From: Phoenix dactylifera
Taxonomy: Eukaryota; Streptophyta; Magnoliopsida; Arecales; Arecaceae
Direction of reading: 5' to 3'
DNA length: 64,000 nt
NCBI RefSeq assembly: GCF_009389715.1
Contig: NC_052393.1
Location: forward strand, 5,580,001-5,644,000
In this document: piece by piece, positions 11,115 to 24,400 of the stretch
How positions within the stretch are numbered: position 1 is the first letter of the stretch
How the letters are laid out: the number at the start of each line of letters is the position of its first letter
Notes under the pieces: model-generated
Seen by the model: the letters and a program-made list of their open reading frames with translations, nothing else
Database searches by the model: none
Told to the model about the DNA's origin: nothing
Made by a program: the position numbers and the translations under genes

Positions 11115-11489
11115 CCGGATTCCAAGGTGATTGCGGCCGGGGGTTGCCACTTATTTGACATATCAGTGCTAGGGGTGGAGTTGAGAATGGCCTGGTCAGG
11201 CTTGTGCTATGTTTGACGTGCCCTGCGAGGAAGAAACGTTCTCTTGGAGGATGACTCTGCGACGGCTATTAGATGGATTCGACAGACTTCTGGGGGGCTC
11301 GGTGACTACCATCTGCTGGTGAGAGACATCCGAGCCATGATTTCCGATGGATTGGTGCTTCAAGCAAAGCATATGTTTAGAAAGGCCAATAGGACTGCTG
11401 ATTGGGTAGCTTCTTTTGTTGCTAACCATTCTAGGGACCACCTATGGAAGGGAGAGGCGGAGTTGCCTACAGCTCTCTGTGATGTTTAG
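11115..11489 (+). pseudogene. LINE-derived RNase H domain fragment
   Basis: One frame from 11115 reads through a plant LINE-type RNase H tail (RVT_3 family). It includes a VIAAGGCHLFDISV segment, then a LLEDDSATAIRWI segment with the catalytic-type Asp-Ser, and near the end HMFRKANRTADWVASF with the last acidic residue of the fold (AD). A TGA at 11214-11216 interrupts the frame at a place where the family usually has arginine (CGA to TGA would explain it), so the copy is dead. No reverse-transcriptase or endonuclease part is nearby. It is a fossil 3' end of a non-LTR element, and the frame stops at a TAG at 11487-11489. Confidence 0.65.
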
Positions 11490-14400
11490 TTTTTTGATTT
11501 TCTTGGTTGTATTCGTACACGTTATGTATGAGACTTTAAAGAACAAAGAAAGAAAGAAGAGGCTTCCTTCGTGACTGGTGACTCCCAAGCCTCGCAGTTT
11601 TGCCATGGGACTTTATTAGGTGTCATAAAACTAATGTGAGCATGGAAAGGAGAAGGATTCGTATATGAATACTGGGCCGCCGCTCGCAGGATGGGCTTGG
11701 ATCAACGATAGACCAAGGCCCGCCAAGAAAGAAGAGCGGAATGCAATAGAAAGAAGGTCCTTTCAGAACTAGCTCTGAATTGGACTTTGCAATACTCTGT
11801 AAATCTATAAAAGGGTGGGTAGATGTTGTGTAGAATTGTAAGAAGACTCGTGATGGTGGAAATTTAAAGGTCTCCGTAGGACCCTGTGATAGATTTTTTT
11901 TTTTTTGGATAAATTAGATGATTTAAATTAATCGAGTATAAATATATTCATGGAAATCAGAAAATAAAATATCAAAAAGCTGAGTGAGAAAATCTACCAA
12001 TGAAAAAACCTATAGAGGCATCATGTGGATTTTACGTGTGTTTGTATATTGTACTGTGATCATGCAATTTCGAACCTGCAGATCGCATGTATTTATGCAT
12101 TCAGAGACGTGCATACACATGCGTGACATAGTATCATGCTGGTCTGGAATGGGCTAGCTACCCACCTAATAATAAATCAACCCAAGGCCCGACCAATTCT
12201 AGCTCCACCCAGCCCACAGTGACATAGCCCAACCCGCTTAACGAGCTAGTTGTCTCGACCGGGCCGTGGACCGCCAGCCCAAAGTGCATGCGCACCAAGC
12301 ATTATATCACTACCTTTGGAAACGCAAATTGCCACTGAACAACTTTTTACAAAGCTTAGCGCCAGGATGTCACACGTCTCAAATACTTCAATAGAAGATG
12401 TCTTGTAATGTGTTGTATTATATTTTGCAACCCTAATATATTCCGACTTATCTCTCACACCAAAACTACTCATTATTTGGAGCTGGATCTTCATGTTGGA
12501 TTGTTTTGGTAAAAAAATCTTGATTTATTTATAGGTTACATTCTGGTTAAAAATATTTAAGCACTCCCACAAATGGTCCTATCACACTTTCGCTCTCTTA
12601 AAAAATGCTTTACACAAGGATTGCAGCATTTGCAATTGTTGTGAGGCTAATGTCCGTGGAATGAGAGAGAGATTGAAAAAAAAAATATAATTTTTTTTTA
12701 AGCTTAGGGATAAATTACATTTATATCCAATAGTATAAAAAAAATCTACGTCCACCCTTGGTTTATTTTTATCTAATACTTTAATTCATAACTTAAGAGA
12801 ACATTAATCAAAGCATTAATTTTTAATGAAACCAAACTCCACGTTAGAATTTTTTTTGAAAATAACCAAAAAAATCTCACAAAAATCTCCTTGAGGTTTA
12901 CGTCTATTATACTTACATCAAATATTTTGTAAAATCTATACTTACACTTAGTTAAATTGACAATATTAGTAAAATTTTATCGATTGTAAAATGTCAAAAA
13001 TATCTCTATAAGAAAATAAGGTTCTTTTTTCTTTTTTCTAACTTCTAGATCCTTTCAAGGTTTTCTATTTTTAAGAGTATTATTCTCTTCGAGATTTGGC
13101 GGCTAGGTTTTTTTTTTCGCTTCGCCACCCCACCACGAGCATCCCTTTCCGAAGAGCGGCCGACGACAAGCTTCCTTTCCAATCGGCATCTAACGACGAA
13201 TATCCTTGCCGACCAGCATCTGATAATGAGCATCCTTTCTGATCAGGTTTCGTTCTCGCTTCTCCACCCACTGTGTCATAGAGATCGGGGATGCCAATAT
13301 ATTATTTGCTGATTCTAAGTTCTATTGTCCAATGCCGTAGACATAATTTCTTAACATTGTCATTGTGGATAAGGATTCCTATGTCCACATATGGAACAAT
13401 GATAGCTCTAACAACCTATCATCAAAAAGATCTAAATCAGTACGTGCATGAAAATTTTTCTTTTTTGGACGGTGCATCAGTTGCTATTCCATGGCCTACT
13501 TAGATTGTGGCCAGGCTAGCTCAAACGACAAAACTCTTAATACTAGTTTCCAATAGCAGAAAAATTTAGAGGCATCCACTTGCTTGAGAGATCTAGTTTA
13601 CTTTTTCCTTGACACATGTCTATTTCTTGATAATTCATCAAGATCAAGCTCCAAACCCATGGCGCCTTATGATTGTTCTCATACTTGGATGAATGTTATA
13701 TCACTTAAGGCTAGTTGGACATTTTTATAAACTTTTTCTGACATTGTATTTAGGTTTCGTTTAAGTTAACGGTTTTGCTAACATTTTGTTAAGTTATGGG
13801 TTAAAGTATTGGATAAAAATAAACTTCAGAGAATAAGCGTAGGTGTTTCAAACTATTAGATATAAGTATAATTTGCTCCTAATCTCATGAGGTTTGTAAT
13901 TTATTGAGCAATTTTAACTTTCTATGTAAGATAAATAAATTTACTAATGTTATTAATTTAACTAGATATTAGTATATGTTTTACCACTATTAAGTGCCAC
14001 TGAAACAAACGTAAATATTAAAAAAAAAATTGTAATTTACTCAAATGAAAAAAAAAAAATTTACTCGTGTGGAAAGAAGATGGTAGAAAGTCCTCGAGGA
14101 TCCTGGTCGAGAGTAATTAAGATTAAATTAGTAATTTTCCGCTTCTAGTTAATTCAACGAAAGACTTTGGTAAAGTGAGGCAACAGAATGAGTGGTAATC
14201 TGAGTCGGGCACAGGGTAGATTCAAAAATTATCATCCTAAATCTAACCATCAAATAGGTTAAAAATTTAAATCTGAATTTAATCATTTTATTAAATAGAT
14301 AACTTAAGTGAGGTTATTTTTTTTATAAATTTTAAAATATATTTCTGGACTCGTAAATATACGTAAGGTGAGTTTTTAAATATAATTTCAACAAAGGGTG

Positions 14401-14556
14401 CCATGTGGAAAAAGGAAGCTCGAGAATTGGAAAATCTGGCTACTATTCGTTCCCGACGGCTTTTATTCTTCTTCGCCTCAATTTCGAGATTTTCCCCTGG
14501 GTTTCTATCGCTCTGGTAAAAAGAAAAAGAAAAAGAAAAAAAGAAGATCGCAAAAA
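11490..14556. other. Intergenic and upstream region of the DUF760 gene
   Basis: AT-rich with homopolymer runs (for example T at 11887-11896 and A near 14049). No gene is supported. The last 150 bp are the likely 5' leader of the next gene, ending in an A/G-rich AAAAAG-type tract at 14517-14556. Confidence 0.45.
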
Positions 14557-17500
14557 ATGCGGACTTGGGGCGCCTCGACGGATACTTTAATGGTTCTGCC
14601 GTGCTCCTCGTACTCCGTCGCCGGATTCCGGCCACCGCCGGTGGACTTGAAGCTCCTCCCCTCCCTCTCCTCCGACTCTAGGGCTGGCTTCTCGAACAAG
14701 GTACGGCTCGTCTAGAAACCCCTATCCTTCTTCCGCTTTGTGTCTTAGAACGAACCTCCTAAAAAAAAAAATTGGTGGAGATCTAATCCTGTATTTCCAT
14801 CATCTAAATTTTTTCGGTTTTCCAAAGGAGCTCTTGAAAGAATCCAGTATTGCTTATTCCTTATAATTAATTGGATTTGATGCTCGATCGTAGCTATCCA
14901 ATTGATTTGGTTTGAAAAGCCCTCCTCTCGGATTTTTCTTGACAGTTTTTTTTCGCGACAAGAGTTGCGGTATGTGTTGTATTCTTGATGTCGAGATTCT
15001 CCGACACGACGAACTTGATTCATTTTGGTCCAAATTAATTCATTCTTCTAGGTTTTTCCTAAAAAAGAACGACTTAGAGTGCTTTGGTTTGGAGGGGCTA
15101 ATCCCTACCTTCTACCCTATACCTACCCCCACCCCTCTAAGGGCTGACTCCAACTGGAGTCAAACCCCTTCCCCCTTGCCCAAGTGCAAAGGGATGATAC
15201 CATCAGAGCAAGTGCTTAAGGATTAAAGATATTAATGTGATGGTGGTGGTGTATTGACTTGTGGTAATCACCTCTAGTGATCATGTATGCGAGCTTGTGT
15301 GCGAGTGTGTGTGTGCATGTGTGAGAGAATGGGAGAGAATGGGGTTGAGAGTAGCACTGTAGTTGAGAAAGAAAGAAATATTGTGGGTGATGGATTAGAG
15401 AGAGAATTGCGGGTCATGGGATATTCGTCAATAATTGAGAGAGTTGAGAGTTGGAAAGCATGGGTTCCATGGATCATAAAAAATGCCATATCAGAAATGA
15501 GAAGATTGTGTTCAGATTATTACAAGATCCAAAATCAAAAGAGCATTTCTCCTTTTTTTTGTCTTCTATATTTGAGAGGCCAGGGGAAAAAAAGGCATAG
15601 GTAGGTTGTCTAATCAGGTGGGAATTGGGGCTTGTGGGTCCAGATTGCGCAATGGACTTAGGTGGTTATACGTGCCTTCTAATAGTCTGGGGGCATGTGT
15701 GCCCATGAAGTCATGGGTTCCCGTGGGCTTTTTTAGCTATTTTCTTGCCAAGAAGTCATGGCTAGACTTTTATTGGGAGTGCTTGCATGTGGAAACATTT
15801 GAATTGCAAATGCAATGCAGGTTTCTTTGGTTTTTGTTGTTTAGCTTATCTCCTTTCGTGGCATGTATTCATTAATTGTATTTAGATGCTAATTCCAATG
15901 TGCTTGAAATTATCCAACTATATAGCCATGTACTGTTAGTTCAATCTATGTGCAAATGCATGTCAAAAATCTGATGATTCCTTGTTTTCGCACCTATATG
16001 CTCAAAGTCAAAGTTGCTATGGTTGTCTTGGTGATGAAATCATAGTTTGCATCGATGAGATGACCCCTTTGCTCTTGGCAAGCATGTCTCTACTAAGTTG
16101 TTTTAGTTGGTTGAGCTTCTATTGCTTTTATTATCCTTGAAAGTATCCTTCCTTTTAGTGATAACAAATTAAATTTTTCTTTACAAGTTTGAGATCTTAT
16201 CGTGTTTGTTTCTTTCCCTCTCCTTGCTTGCCTCTAAGAAACCTCCTTATGGAGTCTCATGCAAGGATTTGAGTCCTGTTGGAATGGGACGGCACCATTG
16301 GTACTCTGCTGTTTTGACAGGACACTGGAATGCGAGACCACTGTGAGACACTAGTTCTCTATTAAATCAGGATGCCTCGATCATCTCCGATTATCCTGAT
16401 CTTGGGACACACTGGGACAGTCAGGTTGGAGCAGACCAGGTCAGACCAGGTTGCTTTTTTTTGTTGTTAATACCTATTTTGGTCCATCCTGACTATACCA
16501 TTCTGTCATTGTGTGTACCGTCCCAGGAGCAAACCAAGATAGAGCTCAATACCAAGATTTAGACTTTTGGTCTCATGCAAGTTCCTTCGTGACTGTGATT
16601 AGTTATATACCTTCTCGCTATGCCCTCCTCTTTTAGATGACATCTAAATGACACAATGCTTCGGACTTGACGAGCTCACCAATTTCAGGAGCACAAATTG
16701 TGCACACTATATCCATCTCTTTGAATCATTATAATAGTTTCTGCTATGATATCTGTCTACCTCTTGCCTATAAAGTACGACATTTCTGGGCATAATAATT
16801 TAAAACAAATGTCCAACTGACAGTCAGGGAATTTATTGATGGTGGCAGTTACTTCTCCATATTCTAACATCTGATTTTCATCTTCTTTCTCATAAGCCAC
16901 AGAGCTGATGCCAATTGAAGGACATAAGTGGTCTTCAGATAAGAACTAGCAAGATTGTGTAGTGAGTTATAATGTCTCAAAAATCACTTGCGAGAACAGT
17001 GCCTGATCTTTGACACTTTAGAAAAATTAATTCTGTCTTCATTTGGATTTGTAAGTGACTATTTCTTCACATTTTTTTAATCCTTAAGGCTAAGATTTTT
17101 TTTTGGGAATAAAATATTGTGATGCTGCATTGCCCAGTGGAGATAAATGCTCCTTCTTGTGATTGTTTTGTTTGCGAAGTCTTGGCTTGAGTTCTTTTTT
17201 GACATGAAATTTTAGGTGTATGCACCCTCATAGTTCAAAGTTTGAGAAATATAGCCTTGAGGTAGATGTCTCAGAAATTGCTTGTTGGATCCTTATTTTC
17301 GATGTTAAATCATCAACTAAAAGTATTCTTAAAATTTCTTGGTAGTTTGTGCAATTATAAATGAATTTTCAGGATACATAGAACATTCCTTAGTTTCCTG
17401 CTTTCTGCTGCCAAAGTTTCAACATTCTTTCAAAGACATGTATATGAGCTGGGGAATGTGACAGTTTTGCAACTTTCAGTCACTTCACTCACTTGTAACA

Positions 17501-20500
17501 GTTTCTTCCTTCTAGCTCGCAAAAGAATCAAGCAGATGATAGCTTGGGATAAATATTTACCTGGCCTAGAGGGGTGCAAGGTTTTGGAGTATCTCGCCAC
17601 ATGATATATGAAACGGATCTAACATTTTTCAAGCTTGACATGGATGCTTATTTACTTTTGATAGCAGGCAAGGCTATATTTTTGTTTCCTAGTTGACTTC
17701 ATTGCATATAAAAGGTGTTCTGTTTGTCATCATCCTTGGTTATGTGTTTTCTGCTACTTTCTTGTTTTGTTTTTCTTCATTTCTTTTTGATAAAGAGTTT
17801 GATTTACAAATTTGTCTGCCAATACTCCCTTTCCACTTTCATTTTGTTTACTGATGGTTTACCATACAACAACAACAAAAAAAAGGTTCTCTATTTCTCA
17901 GCTCATAATTATATTTTTCAGTGTTACTCTTCTGTTGGATGGCCCAATATTGGAGTTCAGTTAGAGAAATACAGAGCAAGAAGCTTAAAAGTGAAAGCAT
18001 TGGAGAATTCTGGTGAGAACCATACACCAATAGCTCCTCTTCAATTTGAATCTCCAGTTGGTCAGCTTCTGTCACAGATTATGCAAACGCATCCACATCT
18101 ACTTCCAGCAGCCATTGATCAGCAGCTCGAGAAGCTTCAATCAGACAGAGATGCTCAAAAGGAGGAAACTCCACCTGCTACTCAAGATCTTCCCCTTTAC
18201 AGGTTACTCTTTAAATTTTGGCATCACCTTATTTTTTCATTTTTGAGAATCAGGATTTGATTAAGCAATTAAGCTATTCTTTACATTGAATACATGAAAA
18301 GCAATCCCAATCTTATAGAAGTTAATTGAATTGATGATGGCTTTTCTTGTATAAGAAGATTTTGATTGTAATTTGGCAATCAAAGCAGAGTTTATTTTAC
18401 TTAATTTGCTGTGGTTCTACTCAGTGACTGTGCATTATCAAGCATTGCTTTTAACTTAGAGATGAGTTTTCATGTCCTCATTTAGATGTACTTTTCACTT
18501 ACTAATTTTGTAGCATGTTTGTTTTTCTCTTTGGTGAAATTGTTTTCAAGCATAATAAATGGCATGCATGACACAATTTGTTTTTCTTGCTGGTGTCCTA
18601 ATAAACTTTTTTGCTGGTACATGAGAATGATGAAGGCCAATTACGGTGCTTATTTAACTGTATCTAGATTAGCTAGATTCATATCATAAAACTACCTTAA
18701 ATATCGGATGCTTGTTAACTATTTAGTCATAATTCGGATGCTTACAGCTTATCAGTCAGTTGAATGCTCATATTGAATGCTTGTGTGACATTTAACCATG
18801 CACATGTTAATGAGTTATTAAATGAACAGATCTCTTGAAAACCATTAATAGCTCAACATGCGAATTAAACATAGTGACATGAACATTCTGAATCTTGCTC
18901 TGATTTTAAACCTCCTCATTGATGTTTTCAGGTCCCTCTCAAATAAGTTATTGTCAATTTCTACCTCATGCCTTTCAAAAGCAATTAGTTCAATTAAGTA
19001 TGTCCTGTATAATGATGCTTATTTTTTAGTTATTTATTGAATATTTAGTGCAGTTGCTATCTAAGCATTACTATGAAATGCCATCATAGTTATGTAATTT
19101 TAGCTCCATTGATAATACCACTTAATTTTACCAAGGAATCACTTGCATACTTCATAGACAAATACGATTCTTCGTGCTTTCTGTTGCTTCATGGCACAAA
19201 GAAATAATAAAGAAGGGAAAGAAATAAAAGAACACAGAGGAGGTGATTTGGGGCTTGCCCCAGTGGTCACACCCCCTTGCTTGGTAACAAGAGGTTCTGA
19301 GTTCATGTCTTGTGTGGTGCCTTCCCAAGTATTTCGTCTCCGGGGTAATTATGCTGCAGGTTGATTTCCCTCCCTTTGTCTTATAAAGGGAAAAATTTGC
19401 AAAGAGGAGGGAGGGGAAAAAGGAAAAAGTGGAAGAGAGAGATAGGAACATAGGGTGAAGGACTTAAAGTAAGGTCTGGCTCTTTTATTCAAAAAATGGA
19501 GGCTAAGTGATCAAAATACCAATCTAGTAGTTCATGACATTGTTACATAATTATGAATTTTGGGCCTCAAATTTTCTCGAATACAACCCAAATGTTGAAA
19601 TATTGGCCATATAACTGACAACTTAAGAATGCAAATTGCAAGTTATTTAAATCACATATTTTAAACTCCAGAATTTTTCCCTTCCTTTGCTTAGATAGTA
19701 TTCTCTTTCTGTGATGCACAAAGCTTGGTGTACTTAGATGTGCTTAAAGTAACTGTCAAGCATTGTAGCATGTCAAGTATTCATCAGTTTTAAAACTGTA
19801 TTGTTTACTTTTAACTTTCAACTAAGGTTGTGTTTGGATGTCTGCAACTCAGTGCAAGTGAACCCTGGTTGCAGGTTCTGGTCCTTTTCCTTTGTTTGGA
19901 TTGCTTTAAGTTGACCAAATTCCTGTTCAATCCAACTACATTTTGGGGCCCTTTTACTATATTGTCTTATGGCCAAATTGCCTGTAAGACAAATAATTGC
20001 AGCTGGACAAGACTTAAGAGGCTTCTTTATGATGGGTTTGAGCCCCAACAAAGATAGTAATCAGTGGAGATTAATCCTTAATAGTACAACCAAACGCAGT
20101 TATAGTTCTCATTTACAGGCAAACAAATATGAGATTTTATTTTACTGTAACTGTGAAGCAATTAAACTATACACTGGAAGTGTAGTTGCAAATGTAACAA
20201 CTACAACCATATGCAACCCCAACTACATGCATATCCAAACTGCAGCAAAATGAGCATACCCAAGAAAGTGGCTTCTATAATTGCAAGTTGTTGGGTGAGT
20301 TCGACGATTGTTTATTTTCACGTTTGCTGATAATAAGATGGACGAATTGACACAAAGAATGTTGGAGCAGCCAGTTTAAAATCACTTTCACCATCATCTA
20401 TGCCATATCTCTGTGCGAAGTGCTTTGTTTAGCTGATTGCTATCAAAGAGTAAACAAAAAAATTAAAAAAACTAACTAAACAAGACCAATGACAACAAAG

Positions 20501-21494
20501 GAAAATTACGCCCCCATTATAGATTGGAGGGTTTGAGGACTTGAGAATCATAACTTTATTGGACCTAATTACCTTTCATTAGCATAGTAAATTAGAAGCT
20601 ACGTTTGTATAATGATTTTGCAGAATTTTCATTCCTTTCCACATAAAATTTCATGGTCTTTACTGACATTGCACTGGCCAAATCTACTCATTAATCTATA
20701 GGAGAATTGCTGAAGTCAAAGCTAAGGAGAGGCAGAAGGCATTAGAGGAGATTATCTACTGTTTGATTGTGCAGAAATTCATGGACAATGGTATTTCAAT
20801 GATTCCTGCAATATCACCAACTTCGGATCCTAATAGTCAGGTGCACTATTGGCCCAACCAAGAACAGAAGCTAGAAGCAATTCATTCGCCTGATGCTTTG
20901 GACATGATCCAAAGCCATCTCACTCTTATTCTGGGAGAGAGGGTAGTTGGTCCTCTGAATACTATTGTCCAAATAAGCAGGCTGAAGCTTGGTAAGCTTT
21001 ATGCTGCCTCCATCATGTATGGCTACTTCCTCAAAAGAGTGGATCAAAGGTTCCAACTTGAGAGAACTATGAAAACCCTTCCCACAGACACTAGGCAACA
21101 AAGAATATTTGATGACTTGAAACCTAACCCGCTCTGGGACCTGGAATCTATGGTGCAAATTTCATCAGATGATGATGGTTCTGATGGTGAAGACTCCAAA
21201 TCTTATAGATTAAGATCGTATGTGATGTACTTGGATGCAGAGACATTGCAAAGGTATGCAACCATAAGATCCAAGGAATCTATTTCATTGATTGAAAAGC
21301 AAACACAGGCTTTATTTGGAAGGCCAGACATAAGGATTGCTGGAGATGGATCCCTTGATACTTCGAATGATGAATTGGTGGGGATAACATTCACTGGCCT
21401 GACGATGTTGGTTTTGGAGGCAGTTGCATTTGGATCAATTCTATGGGAAGCTGAGAGCTATGTTGAATCCAAGTATCATTTTGTCACAAGCTGA
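14557..21494 (+). CDS. DUF760 protein, UV-B-induced protein At3g17800-like, chloroplastic
   Basis: Three exons: 14557-14700, 17922-18202 and 20702-21494. They join in phase with GT..AG introns of 3.2 and 2.5 kb and give 405 residues, close to the roughly 420 of Arabidopsis At3g17800. The N-terminus is rich in Ser, Pro and small residues with few acids, as in a plastid transit peptide. The mature part holds the DUF760 region, including FESPVGQLLSQIMQTHPHL near residue 95, an ERQKALEEIIY helix after the second intron, and an acidic DDDGSDGED loop. The family is plant and algal and plastid-targeted. One member is induced by UV-B, and its biochemical role is unknown. The start is uncertain: ATG 14557 is the first in the exon after the purine-rich leader, but an in-frame ATG also lies at 14398 and another at 14590. 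Confidence 0.85.
14701..17921 (+). other. Intron 1 of the DUF760 gene
   Basis: GTACGG donor and TTTTTCAG acceptor. It holds no recognised element. A (TG)n-like stretch occurs near 15298-15322, and open frames such as 15287-15604 lack any family signature. Confidence 0.7.
19245..19400 (+). mobile_element. Candidate tRNA-derived SINE in intron 2 of the DUF760 gene
   Basis: GCTTGCCCCAGTGG (19253-19266) resembles a polymerase III A box. GAGTTCATGTC (19299-19309), about 33 nt downstream, resembles a B box. The layout and the downstream GTGCCTTCCCAAG segment look like plant tRNA-related SINEs. No target duplication was identified and the 3' end is not clear. Confidence 0.4.
19825..20245. mobile_element. 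Possible MITE in intron 2 of the DUF760 gene
   Basis: The block opens with GTGTTTGGATGTCTGCAACT and closes with a segment ending ATGCATATCCAAACTGCAG, so GTTTGGAT/ATCCAAAC form outer inverted ends. An internal CCAAACGCAG near 20090 offers an alternative right end. No clean target duplication is visible. Such GTTTGGAT-ended blocks are typical of plant MITEs. Confidence 0.3.
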
Positions 21495-24400
21495 ATGTAC
21501 GTTGTTGATGTTCTTAATTCTCATTAGTATATATTTGACCGGATTCTGGATAAGTTATGTTGAGCCAAGTCATGGAAATCAATGTAGCCTAACAAAGCAA
21601 GTCTTAACGGGATGGAGAAAATGCCATTATATATGGTGGCATTTGGATACCAACTCGATGCAATCTCCAATCTTCTCTCCATTTCTAAAACTGTCCAATG
21701 CAAATCCTGTGACTTGAGATCTTTTCACAATCCTACATTTGCAGTGAGCACGCTAGCAAAGACAGCTGTTGGTCATGCTACCACATTTTTATGTTGTTAA
21801 ACTGAAGGAGGGAAGAATGTGATGGAGCAAATCATGAAAGGCATCTTGACAATTTTGAATACTGCAATGCACAGAAGATTGTAAAATTTTAAACTTTTAT
21901 GATCATATGCATATTCTTGTAACTATTTTCTTTCTCTGTACATCATAGTAAGGCTAAACTTTAGTTAGCATGTACTTGCTGTGTTTCTTAGTTTAGTCAA
22001 TAGATTGAAGTAAATATATTTTAGAAAATATTATAATAAATATGTTACCAGATGTTATTTCTTGTGAAGCTGAAACATGTTCATTCAGTTAATCCACAAT
22101 GCATGACATTTTATGGCTTCCTTCTTATTTGCCATTCATCTCTTGAGTTGGCAACCATGTGGGGGAGTAGGAAAATGTAACTTGTAACCTTTTTTTTTTT
22201 TCAATTGCGGAGCAATCATTCTTGATATATATATTTTTTTCAGATGGGTGGGGGCATAAAATGATTTTTTTAAAAAATCCACAAAATAAGATATTATATA
22301 CATTTCCTAGTATTGTTATTTGTAGGGAGCTGCGAACAAGAAGCTTTGTTTTCAATTATTTTCCCTGCATCACATTTGTTGGGGTTGCGTGCTATATATG
22401 CATTCCCGGTCTCTTCCATTCGCTGTTTTAGTTTTCTTGGGAAATTATGACTCATAAATGTCAAGCTAAAACAGAGTTCTAAAACCAGTAAGATCCACAA
22501 TACATTACCCTGGGTTTCATGTGGTTTTGTATAATTTAATTTATACCCTGATCTGTCCCAGCTCAGACAAGAAATTTTTTGCTTCATAGACTATGATTTG
22601 TGTCCTAAAATTTGTAACCAGGTTGCGTCATGTGATTTAAATCATCCAAAACCATATTATAAACCAAAATTCCAACTAGTCACCATCGCTGCCGTTACTA
22701 AACCTCTGACCATGAATATGACATAACAGTAATTTTAAATAGATATTCTTCCTTTTTTTGGGATAAATATAATCACTGTGGCTTAGAGGGAGAGTTCTCT
22801 CTTTGTTTAAGAGAGATTAGTTTGGTGTAGAAACTAAAAGTGAGAATGTATATAATCTAAACATATTTAACCTCTCAAACAAATTCTTAAAAGATCCCAA
22901 CATCACAACTATCCAACCTTTCTCCTCTTATCCATGAATTTCACATGCACAGTCCTTGCCCAATTTGAGTCCAACATGGCAATCCAATCAAACCATCGAG
23001 TCAAATGGACGACCTAACAAATGCAGTCCAAATCCTCCATTCTTAATTTAGAAAACAACATGAAGAACGGGTCAAGGTTCCTGTGAGCCCACAGATAAAG
23101 TGAGTCGAAGAAGAAAAAGAGGGCACTATTCCATGCTCTCTACGGTCTCTCCAGGCCTTCTCCACTGTCTCAAGCTTAACCCGGTTGGCCCACCTGACTG
23201 TTCCTCCCCACCTTATTCTCTCCTTTGCATGTGGACAGCTGTCGAGTTGCCGAGCCTACTTACAATTCCAACGAAGACGTTATCCTCGTGTTTGCGTCCT
23301 ATCCAGAATAGAACCAGAGCCTATCTCGCGGTGGTTAGGACGTCCCTGGGTTAGGCGGCCACAGCAGCGACTGCATGGCCCCACCTGGGGAGCTCCAATC
23401 AGCTAGAGACGCGTATGAGAATGGCGTCTTCTTCCACGCGTCCCACCTGGCGTCTGGAGAACAAGTGGCTTTTGGAAGGTGGCAAGCCGCATCAGTAGGT
23501 GCACCCGAATAGTTATCAAGTAGAAAAATTAGCAAAAAAAAAAAGAAAAAGAAAAAGAAAAAGAAAACTTTGTTTTCTATGCTGGTGTTTGCTTACTAAT
23601 TCAATATCACCTCATCCTCTCGTTTATTTCTTGAGTTTTATCCAAATACATAATTATAAAGAAAAAAAAAATACTTACTAAAACCATCCGTGAGTCAGAG
23701 AGATGAGAGACGGCGAAATTTGGCTGATTGGAAACGGTAGAAGAGCAGAGAAATTTTGCCGGTTTTAGGGCCCACGCGGGAACGCTTCCTCGTTACGAAA
23801 CTGAAGACGACGAGGCCAGCGTGGGGTAAATAAATGAAAACCGGCAATCCGTGACGGCTGGTTTGACGACATCTTTGAACGCATGGCAGACATTCCTCAT
23901 GAGATTCTTCGCATATTAGCCACCCGATGGGCCTCGGCATTAATAAAAGAAGGAGATGAGAGCCATTGATTGGATGGTCCCCTTTGGTGCAAATAAATAA
24001 TGAGATGAGAGCCATTGATTGGATGGTCCCGTGGGTGCAACATCTGTTCCAGGTTGGAAGCGTTCAATATTTTGGTAAAATTACGAAGAGACCCTGCCAA
24101 TTTGAGGGTATTAATTAATAATTTAGTTCCAGAAACTGGATCTCTTGATTCCACCGCCAGTCCTTTCGAATACAACCTGTTTACGTTGTCCAAAGGGAGG
24201 TGAAGGATGGCGCGCCCTCACGCGTTTTTGCGTCCCTCTAGATGGACGCCAGTTTAATGCATCCAACTTAAAATCTGTACCCAATGATGATTGGATTCAC
24301 CCACAATGGCGTGGTGTTTGGGGCATTACACTGTAATTGAGGTTAGCACCTTTTTCTTATTTTAAATAATGGATCGATAATTGATAAGAGATCTTATTGT

